Shown in pieces: positions 1-8,600 of a DNA stretch of 15,572 bases. Location: NCBI GenBank assembly GCA_905221605.1, contig CAJNDS010001517.1:1-15572 (forward strand), read 5' to 3'. The number at the start of each line of letters is the position of its first letter. Positions within the stretch are counted from its first letter, which is position 1. The position numbers and the translations under genes were made by a program. The notes beneath the pieces are model-generated. The model searched no databases and was not told where the DNA came from. It saw nothing but the letters and a program-made list of their open reading frames with translations. The DNA is from Symbiodinium natans (lineage: Eukaryota > Sar > Dinophyceae > Suessiales > Symbiodiniaceae).

Positions 1-842
1 TTTATGAAGGAGAACTACCTGGAAAGGCCTTCCGCGAGCTGGAAATCCTTATCCTGGTGCATTTTATGAAAGAGAACTACCTGGAAATGCCTTCCGCGAG
101 CTGGAAATCCTTATCCTGGTGCATTTTATGAAGGAGAACTACCTGGAAAGGCTTTCCGCGAGCTGGAAATCCTTATCCTGGTGCTTTTTTCTGAAGAAGA
201 ACTACTTGGAAAGGCCTTCCGCGAGCTGGAAATGCTTATCCTGGTGCATTTTATGAAGGAGAACTACCTGGAAAAGCCTTCCGCGAGCTGGAAATCCTTA
301 CCCGGTGCATTTTATGAAGGAGAACTACCTGGAAAGGCCTTCCAAGAGCTGGAAATCCTTATCCTGGTGCATTTTATGAAGGAGAACTACCTGGAAAGGC
401 CTTCCGCGACCTGGAAATCCTTATCCGGTGCATTTTATGAAGGAGAACTACCTGGAAAGGCCTTCCGAGAGCTGGAAATCCTTATCCTGGTGCATTTTAT
501 GAAAGAGCTACCTGGAAAGGCCTTCCGCGAGCTGGAAAAGGCAAGGCCTTCCAAGAGCTGGAAAACCTTATCCTGGTGCATTTTATGAAGGAGAACTACC
601 TGGCAAGGCCTTCCAAGAACTGGAAATCCTTATTCTGGTGCATTTTATGAAGGAGAACTACCTGGCAAGGCCTTCCAAGAGCTGGAAATCCTTATCCTGG
701 TGCATTTATGAAGGAGAACTACCTGGCAAGGCCTTCCAAGAGCTGGAAATCCTTATCCTGGTGCATTCTATGAAAGAGAACTACCTGTCAAGGCCTTCCA
801 AGAGCTGGAAACCCTTACGCTGGTGCATTTTATGAAGGAGAA
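1..842. repeat. 62-bp minisatellite, about 14 copies
   Basis: A unit of about 62 bp beginning TTTATGAAGGAGAACTACCT and ending ATCCTTATCCTGGTGCA is repeated head to tail from the window edge to about 842. Unit starts fall at 1, 63, 125, about 187, 249, 310, 372, 434 and so on. Copies differ by point changes (CCGCGAG or CCAAGAG) and a few indels; one copy near 515-560 is shortened. The period is not a multiple of three, so the apparent repetitive proteins that can be read here are by-products of the repeat. The array continues off the left edge. Confidence 0.93.
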
Positions 843-856
843 CCACGTTTTCTTGT

Positions 857-990
857 CCTCAACCTGAATGGGGGCCATGTGCCAGGTGCTTATGCTCAAC
901 CAGAATGGGGTGCAGCCGAGTCGCTTCAGTCAACACAAAGTCCTGACACCAGCAATTCTTGTTTGCTTGCCTCAACCTGAATAGGGGCCA
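857..990 (+). repeat. Short degenerate repeat (CTCAACC-GAAT motifs)
   Basis: CCTCAACCTGAATGGGGGCC at 857-876 recurs with one change as CCTCAACCTGAATAGGGGCC at 970-989. A third relative, GCTCAACCAGAATGGGG, lies at 894-910. Each is preceded by a T-rich or CTT-containing stretch. No gene is seen here. The repeated CTCAA core resembles the 3' part of the dinoflagellate spliced leader, but the match is too short to be sure. Confidence 0.45.
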
Positions 991-1005
991 GCGTTTACCG
1001 CTCAC

Positions 1006-1135
1006 ACCGTGCGCTTTGGCTCAATATGAACAGCCTTAAGTCTTCATCCACAGCCATTTCGGGCGCAAGCCTCTGTCACCGCAAAAGGTCTTGAGAGCAT
1101 TTTCGCATCCCTTGTTTCTCAGCTCAACTGATGCG
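1006..1135 (+). repeat. Diverged direct repeat, copy 1 (possible relict mRNA 5' end)
   Basis: This stretch is a diverged duplicate of about 1706-1858. The shared blocks, in the same order, are GGCTCAAT (1018-1025), AAGTCTTCATCC (1038-1049) and CTTGTTTCTCA (1111-1121) followed by a related ACTG-TGCGA. It opens with ACCGTGCGCTTTGGCTCAA, which aligns to the dinoflagellate spliced leader with two gaps and one mismatch. A retroposed cDNA 5' end is one explanation; a plain segmental duplication is the other. Confidence 0.45.
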
Positions 1136-1567
1136 AGTTGCAATGGCCAACCGCTGCGGCTGTTGGGGGGCCTGAACTGCGAGCTGAAGTGGGACGGTGG
1201 CCCGATCGCAAATTTGCGGACCATGGCCGGCCACGTCGCAGGCTCTGTGCGCTGGAAAGCTGCTGGGCTGAATGAACCGGAAGCCCACAAATACCGTATT
1301 GCCATGCTGTTTCGACCTGTGAGCTTCTAGGCCCTTCAGAACGTCACGGTCGGCGACGTCATCTCAGCCATGGGATCTGAAGCCCATAGTCACGAAGCAC
1401 TGTCGCGGCAGACGCATCTGGCAATCCTGATCAACGGACGATGGCAGCCAGAAGAGCAGCCAGTGGCCGGACCGTTTCTTCTCTTAGAAAAGCTGCCGCG
1501 ATGCAGGCTACGGCACAAGCAGTCGCTGGCAGAACATCTGTTTCACGCCAATCTTCATTCGCTCTGA
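1091..1567 (+). pseudogene. Possible decayed reading frame interrupted by one TAG
   Basis: A single frame runs from 1091 to 1567 with only one stop, the TAG at 1328-1330. The downstream half has an ATG at 1370 in good context (GCCATGG), and the upstream half starts only at a TTG. The frame would encode about 158 residues with no domain I recognise; readable pieces are RPVSF before the stop and NVTVGDVISAMGSEAHSHEA after it. Base composition looks GC-rich and coding-like. It could be the remnant of a gene or exon, or a chance open frame. The stop sits in the middle, so I call it broken rather than two small genes. Confidence 0.22.
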
Positions 1568-1705
1568 CTCTCAAAATTCCACAGAAACGGCCGGTCATGG
1601 GCTACTCGCTTCTTCTGTGCATTGTTGAGCCATGTTGCACCTCTTTCTTGAGCTTGTGAGAAGGTAGGGACGGCCGAGCCTTCCCGTGCTTTTTGTTGCT
1701 TGTGC
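1568..1705. other. Short spacer, nothing recognised
   Basis: Moderately GC-rich sequence between the broken frame and the second copy of the diverged repeat. I see no gene, tRNA-like fold or clear regulatory signal. Confidence 0.4.
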
Positions 1706-1858
1706 AGCGCGCTTGGGCTCAATTCGAATCGTTTTAAAGTCTTCATCCGTGTCCCGCTGCGGCCAGGCAACCATTGGGGTACAAATCTCAATCGTCGCAG
1801 CTGTTCGTTTCGTTTTTGGAACATGGCCGCTGTCTTGTTTCTCATGTCGACTGGTGCG
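1706..1858 (+). repeat. Diverged direct repeat, copy 2, just upstream of a 205-aa ORF
   Basis: Second copy of the repeat at 1006-1135, carrying GGGCTCAAT (1715-1723), AAGTCTTCATCC (1737-1748) and CTTGTTTCTCA (1834-1844). Its end falls a few bases before the ATG at 1864, so this copy may supply the 5' leader of the following reading frame. The spacing between shared blocks has grown by about 24 bp relative to copy 1. Confidence 0.45.
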
Positions 1859-1863
1859 ACAGC

Positions 1864-2481
1864 ATGCTCGAAGACACGTGCGAGGACTTGGAGAGCAGAG
1901 ACCACTCGATTCGCGACTCCGAACAGGCGGACTTCGAGGACGGGTTCGACGACTGGGACTGGGTCGACAGTGAGATGCAGCGCGAAGCCGAGGAAGATGC
2001 GCGTGAGAGAGTACAGTGGAGCAAAGAAATGGAAATCCAGAATGAATACCGCCAGCGTCTCGCCAACATGACGGTGAAGTACCTGAACATGCAAGGTAGC
2101 GAAACCCACACCTCGAAGCCTTATCCACTCTGCCATGTCGAACCGTGCGAGTCTTTCCGGGAAGCCTGGCTGCACACTTTGCACGAAGGAAACAGCCCAG
2201 ATCGCCGTCTCTCCCTGCGCCAACTACGTCTCAGACGACAAGAAATTAAGAAGCCTATCCCGGCGGAAACGCTGCAATATCGCAGCGCCAGGGAAGTCTT
2301 GCTTCACGATTTGGACAGCGGTCCTGCAGGACCCATCCCCCTCGACACCACGAAGCTGGTCTTGGGCGGGGGCGTGATCACAGACACCTGGAGCTGGCGT
2401 GAACTGTTGGGTCACAGCTTGAGCAACGACGTCGTGCACGTGCAAGTTGTCTACATCTCAGAGAAAGCCACAGGCCCGTAG
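1864..2481 (+). CDS. Hypothetical acidic protein, 205 aa
   Basis: I do not recognise this gene. The frame stays open upstream to a stop at 1735-1737, but 1864 is its first ATG (MLEDTCEDL); before it only TTG or CTG codons could start. The N-terminal third is strongly acidic with a tryptophan pair (DGFDDWDWVD), followed by a charged, probably helical stretch (EMQREAEEDARERVQ) and then a basic patch (SLRQLRLRRQEIKK). The last 60 residues contain KLVLGGGVI, TWSWRELLG and VVHVQVVY. That order loosely resembles strands 3-5 of a ubiquitin-like fold, but the hallmark residues are not conserved, so this is a guess. Codon third positions are G/C-rich like the large gene 207 bp downstream on the same strand. 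It could be a co-mobilised helper gene, an upstream exon of the transposase unit, or an unrelated host gene. Confidence 0.45.
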   Translation: MLEDTCEDLESRDHSIRDSEQADFEDGFDDWDWVDSEMQREAEEDARERVQWSKEMEIQNEYRQRLANMTVKYLNMQGSETHTSKPYPLCHVEPCESFREAWLHTLHEGNSPDRRLSLRQLRLRRQEIKKPIPAETLQYRSAREVLLHDLDSGPAGPIPLDTTKLVLGGGVITDTWSWRELLGHSLSNDVVHVQVVYISEKATGP

Positions 2482-2688
2482 AGCTGCCCATGTGAGTACG
2501 TTATGTCTCAGCAAGACAAGCCTGCAGAGCTCCAGTGTGGGCCACGAGAAAGAAACTGAGCAGCGAGCAAAGGCAGGACAGCTTTGTAAGTGCTCGAGCA
2601 TGGCTTCTCAAGTTGCTTCACTGAGCCTGCTGCAGTGTTTCGGATACAGCCCCTAGGTGCAAAATCTGAGGATTCAGGATTCGTTGCC
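2482..2688 (+). other. Leader region between the 205-aa ORF and the Helitron gene
   Basis: The transposase frame is closed at 2587-2589 (TAA) and then open, but the codon at 2590 is GTG and no ATG occurs until 2689. A GTAAGT at 2586-2591 matches a consensus intron donor, and an ATTCAG at 2672-2677 could act as a cis- or trans-splice acceptor 11 bases before the ATG. Both are short motifs and neither is proven. Confidence 0.3.
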
Positions 2689-5600
2689 ATGGCCCCTTGT
2701 CATCGGTGCGGCTTCGGGACAAGGAGCGGCAGAGGACAGGGATGGTGCAGCAATCCGCAGTGCCGCCAAGCCGAAAAAGAGGAGTGCCTGGCCCAGAAGA
2801 GCGCAGAGAAAATTGTTTGGCAGCAACAACGGGCAGCGCAGGGAGCGGGCAGTCGTGGACCCTTGCGCGAAGAGAACAGCAGAAAGGCAGAGCGCCGACA
2901 GCTGCATGAGGAAAGGGCGCGGGCAAGGGCAGAGGAGGAAGCAGGCGGCCGTGGACCTTTGCGTGAAGAAGACAGCAAAGAAGCAGAGCGCCGACAGCTG
3001 CGTGAGGCAAGGGCGCGGGCAAAGGCAGAGGAGGAAGCGGGCGGCCGTGGACCTTTGCGGGAAGAAGACAGCAAAGAGGCAGAGCGCCGACAGCTGCATG
3101 AGGCAAGGGCGCGGGCAAAGGCAGAGGAGGAAGCGGGCGGCCGTGGACCTTTGCGGGAAGAAGACGGCAAAAGGGAAGAGCGCCGACAGCTGCGTGAGGC
3201 AAGGGCACGGGCAAAGGCAGAGGAGGAAGCGGGCGGCCGTGGACCTTTGCGGGAAGAAGACAGCAAAGAAGGAGAGCGCCGACAGCTGCGTGAGGCAAGG
3301 GAGCGGGCAAAGGCAGAGGAGGAAGCGGGCGGCCGTGGACCTTTGCGGGAAGAAGACGGCAAAAGGGAAGAGCGCCGACAGCTGCGTGATGCAAGGGCGC
3401 GGGCAAAGTCAGAGGAGGAAGCGGGCGGCCGTGGACCTTTGCGGGAAGAAGACAGCAAAGAAGCAGAGCGCCGACAGCTGCGTGAGGCAAGGGAGCGGGC
3501 AAAGGCAGAGGAGGGAGTGGGCGGCCGAGGGCCCAGGCCCATCGCCTCGGAGATTCAGCAGCAGGGCTACCCTTTTCCAGACGAGGACACCTTGACCCAG
3601 GAGCAGGCACAAGCCCATTACTTGGCTTTTGCGCGGAGCTGGAGTAGATTTGGCCTTTCTCGCGTGTGCCAGAAGTGCCAGACTCTAACACCAGGGAGGC
3701 ACTGCAGAACAGCCAAAGGAAGTGGCCAGCTGCTCTGCAGGAATTGCCGCGAGAATCGCACCAAGGTGGTTTTGCCAATCCCGGCCCCCATCCCAGAAGC
3801 ACTGCAAAGTCTGCAACCCATCGAGCCGCATCTCCTCGCCATGGCACGCATCTCGCAGGTCTTGTTGGACAAGCTGCCATCAGGCGGCCCGAGCGCGCAG
3901 TGGGGTCGCATGTACGCAGTGCTCATGCAGGATCCTTGCATCTGCGACGTCCTCGAAGGCGCCACTTTGGAAGAAGACGGTACAGTGCTGGTCGAGGGCG
4001 TGGACGGCATGACCGCATCACCAGCGCGTTTGGAGCACCTACACGCGGCCTTGCAGGCCTTGAAGGAACGGCACTGCCTCTATCAACGGAGCCCGGCAGT
4101 GGACAGAGCTCTGGCGAGAATGGCTGCCATCCTCGCCAACAAGACATCCGCTGCGGCTGCGGTGCCAACAGACCCACTTGCGGGAACAGAAGCAAACCAA
4201 GAGATCGAGATGACATACCTGGTGCCGAAGCAATTCCAGGCCCCAAAAGCCGACGTACAAGATTTGCGAAAAGTGCGAGGATCCGCAGACCTCAGCGATG
4301 GCATGGATGCAAAATTCTTCCCACACTTGTTTCCCACCGGCACAGGAGGCTGGAAGAACGACAACGGAAGCTTTTCCCAATATGCCCGGAAGCGTCTGCT
4401 GAGCCTGGATTCCCGCTTCGAAGCGTCCACGGCCTACATCATGTGGCTGCTGGAGATGCAGACCAAGAAGCGACTTTCCGGAAACATCAACGTCCGGATC
4501 GGCAACCAGCGGGTGCCCTACGGCAGTAGCGACTACGAGAACGGTAGCCGTCAGGTGTATGCTGCCTTGCGGGACATGCCTGGCACGCAGCCGTACCTGT
4601 ACGCCAAGAAGGGAGTGGCGCTCAACATGTACGAGCAGCTTGGCGCTCCCAACTTCTTCATGACACTGTCCTGCCACGCGCGCCAGCCTGCGTTGCTCCT
4701 CGCGGCTATCTCGGCACGGCTGCTGCGGCTGCATCCCGACCGCCCTCAGGCAGAACTGGAGCAGCACGCTGCGGAGATCCTATTCCGCTACCAGAATGAC
4801 AAGAACTTCACTTGGGATGGGTTGTCGCCCAACCAGTTGTGCAACCAGCAGCCGGCAGTGGTAGCGCGACAATTCATGCACCAAGTCTCTCAGCTGATGT
4901 GGTGGCTGTCCAGCACGCGCGGTCCGAAAGTCCACCTGCACGAAGATGCTGATCCACAAGATGGAGTCGAGGAGAACGACTGCGAGGACGTGGAGGACGA
5001 CGCCCAGGCACCCGCCACGGATTTTGCAGGCCTTCATCGCCGCATGCGCAAGGAACGGCCTCCTTTCAAAGTGTTGGACTACATCATTCGCATAGAATGG
5101 CAAAAGCGGGGCTACCCCCACGCTCACATCCTGCTTTGGATCGAAGAGTGGGCCAAAGCAACGCAGCAGCCAGACAAGATGGCGCCCGACGGCGAAGACT
5201 CCGAACAAGCAGCAGAGACACCGGTTCCAGACTGGTCTGACGAAGAGGCCATGGAGAACTTCATCCCCAAGTGTGCGGAGGACCTCAGCGACAAGTACAT
5301 CTGCACCAAGTCCCCGAACACGTGGCGCCAATCCCACCGCGTACCACCCAGAGATAGAGAAGTGAACGCAAAGCTGTCCGCAGAGGTGGTGCACAACCAC
5401 ACGCCATATTGCGGCATGTACTCAGAAGGCGCCTGTCGATTTGGATTTCCACATGATGCAGAGCCCCGGACTCGGCGTCGAACATCGCAGGAGCAGTACG
5501 CCAACAGCCGCTGGAAGAGCAGCCTTGCGACGAGACGAGTGAAGGGAGACAGCATGATGGGACAATACAACATTCGAATATTGAGAAGGTGGAGGGCAAG

Positions 5601-8600
5601 CATGGACCTGCAGGTCATCTGCGAGCTCACCAGCGCGAGTCGGTACATACTGGGCTACACTTTCAAGTCGGAGGAGGATCGCGAAGCGCAGCGGCGAATG
5701 GAAAACATCCTTGCCATCCTAACAAGTCAGAGCGCAGGCGCCGGCCTCGACAATCAGAAGATCTACAAGGCAGCCCACGCGGCGTTGCAGGGCAGGACCA
5801 CGTCGACCTTCGAGGCATGCCACCTTCTGCTGGGCTTCCCGATCATCGAATTCTCCAGGGACAACGTCTGGGTACAGGTGGGGCCTCCAGACACCTGGAC
5901 AGTGTGGGTGCCCAAGCATGAGGAACAGGTGGCCTTGCAGCAGCCCACTGACTACCGCAACAAGAAGATGCGCCAAGGTGGGAACCTGCCTGTTGCTCAT
6001 CACTGGTACCGGGAAATGCAAACCACCTTCGGTGAACATGAGACGACCTTGCCAGTGGAAGGCAGGGAGCCGGTTTCCTGTCGGTTTAGTGAAGTCACCT
6101 TCCTGGACTTTTGCGCGGCTTTCAAGTACATCGGCGTGCAAGAACCACAGCCTCGCAGGCGCCCTGCAATCGTCGGCTACCAGAACTTCAACCCGGACGA
6201 GGAGGCCGAAGCTTTCTACTACTCCAAGTTGCTGCTGCACCTGGTGTGGAAGGAACCTGGAGATTGGCTGTTGGAGCAGGATGCAGGAAGCCATGCAGCA
6301 GCGTTCCAGCGCATCGCCCGAGACGTGCGCGGCCACCCAGACTTCCTTCGGTCGAGATGCTTCCCTCAGCTAGATGGCACCGTCGACGCCGCCCGCAAGC
6401 TGCAGGCCGTACAAGCGACGATGTACATGAAGGCCAAGATGCATCCGGCAAACCTGCGGGACGGCTGGGCCAACAGCAAGGTTGCCGAGGAGAACTACAA
6501 GGATTCCTTGCAAATATTGGAGGCACTGAAGGAGCGGTATGGAGGAGACATCGACTTCCTGGCCCCGGACTCTGTGCCCACCGGAGCTGCCCTCAATGCC
6601 TTTGCGCCGGTCGAGGAAGGCGAAGAATCATTCGAGATGTTGACGGTTGAGAACCCCTGCCCGGAGACCACGCGCCAGTGCCAAGCCATGGAGCACATCG
6701 TCCAGTCAGTTCTGAGGCAGCCGAACACCAAGGACACGCAGAATACTCAGCGTCTGCACATGCTCCTCCACGGGCCCGGCGGCAGCGGCAAGTCCGTGGT
6801 GGTACGCGCAGCAGCTCACGTCCTGCGGCAAAGCAAGAAAGGATGCATCATAGCGGCGCCCACGGGTGTGGCAGCATTCAACATCAACGGTGTCACCCTC
6901 CATCAATGTTGCTTGCTCCCCGTAGTGAACCAAAGCCACGGCAAGGCCTGCGACATGCCGCTGCCGGACCGCCAGAAGTTAGCCACTCTCAGAGACATCT
7001 GGTCGAAGGTCAGCGTTCTGTTCGTTGACGAGATGAGCTTCATCCCCTCCTGGATGTTGGAGCGTCTGGATCAGCATCTCCGTCTTGCCAGAGATCTGCA
7101 AACCCTGCCCTTCGGAGGACTGCACGTCATCTTTGCCGGGGACCTGTATCAGTTGCCTCCACCAAGCGGGCTGCCGGCCTTCGCCAGCCGGCTTTGGCTG
7201 CTCTTCCAGCTCTGCGAGTTAGAAGGAAACCAGCGGGCCGCACGCGACCCAGCCTGGGCCGCTCTGCTGGCACGCGTTCGGGTGGGACAGCAGACCGACG
7301 CCGACATTGAGGTGCTGCGGAATATGGTGATCAAGAAAGGCAGCAAGAAGCGGCCCGCCCCGAAAGCCGTGAACCTATACGCCACTCGCCAAGCAGTCGC
7401 CGAAAGCAACCGCCGCTACAAGGAAGAGCACGTCTTGAACACAGGAGAACAGCTACACGATTGCCCAGCTGTCGACACCAACGTCAAGACCGGTGTGCCG
7501 CTGTCTCCAGATGCCGTCTGGGCCGAGCCGGAGAACACAGGTGGCTTGGTAGGCCTGCTGCAGGTGGCCATTGGGCTCCGTGTCATGCTCAGATACAACA
7601 TCGACGTGCGAGATGGCTTGGTCAATGGCGCCTGTGGCACGGTGGAGCACATTGACACCGAGAAAGCCGGCGGGGAAGTCGAGAGGATCTGGGTTTCTTT
7701 CGAGAAGAATGCTGGGGCCACTTGGCGAGCAGAGCACGAAACCTCCTGCGTGGCAATCTCGAGGCGCTCGGCCACGTACCTTGACAGAGACGGCAGCAAG
7801 GCATCGAGGCATCAATTCCCGCTCGTTCTCGCCAAAGCCATCTCGATCCACAAGAGCCAGGCAGCTACCTGTAAGGACGGAGCGCATACCCGCCTCGATC
7901 ACACCATCTTCGCAGAAGGTCAAGCCTACGTCGCCCTGAGCCGCTGCCCCGAACAGGCACTCTGCAGCTTGGAGCTCTTCAACCCCAAGGCTTTGCGGTT
8001 CAACGCCAACGCAGAGTGGGCCCTGACCAAGCTGAAGGCGCAGCAAGCCGACCGGGACGGCCCGGATCTCTGGAAGGCGTTGTTCAAGCCGGAGCAGAAC
8101 AAGGAGTTCTATGAAAGACGACTAGCTGAGATGGGGACGCCCGACTGGAACCGTCTCAAGCCAGACCACGGCGAGCGCATCGAGCGGCCCTGGTGTTGTG
8201 CACTATGCGGCACGGAGGCTCCCAACACCAAAGCTGCCATCAAGGCTCATAAGCGCAAGTGCCCGGCCAAGCCACCAGCCAAGACGAACGCCAAAAGCAA
8301 AGCAAAGGCCAAAGCAAAATGCAAAGCAAAGTTCGTCTTCATGGGCCTAGGCAAACGGGCTGCAGAAAGCTCTTGCGCGGCCGGGTCTTTGGCCAAGATG
8401 CAACGGACAGGCAGCCGACCCGATCAAGACACACCTGCAGGCCTGTATTTTGAGGCGCAAGAGCAAGCTCTCTGCGGCATGCACGCCCTGAACATGGCCT
8501 TGGGGGCAGCCTTCTTCACTGAAGCGGACATGGACAACGCCGTGCAGGTTGTCCTCGAAGAAGGTGGGGTGGAACGAGGTGAAGCTGCAGAGGACCACGC

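Noticed and set aside
181-835. Open frames of 65-135 residues reading repeated LILVHFMKENYL-type peptides
   Set aside because: They are translations of the 62-bp minisatellite; the period is not divisible by three and frames survive only through small indels. Two of them lack an ATG at the start.
1-842. CRISPR array
   Set aside because: Units are contiguous without unique spacers, and the window is eukaryotic.
2590-2688. Starting the transposase at 2590
   Set aside because: The codon there is GTG, directly after a TAA. In a eukaryote the first usable start is the ATG at 2689, which also has the better context.
2618-3880. A 420-residue open frame on the minus strand, and other long antisense frames under the transposase N-terminus
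   Set aside because: The 96-bp repeat has no stops in several frames, so long shadows are expected; the plus-strand frame has the recognisable domains.
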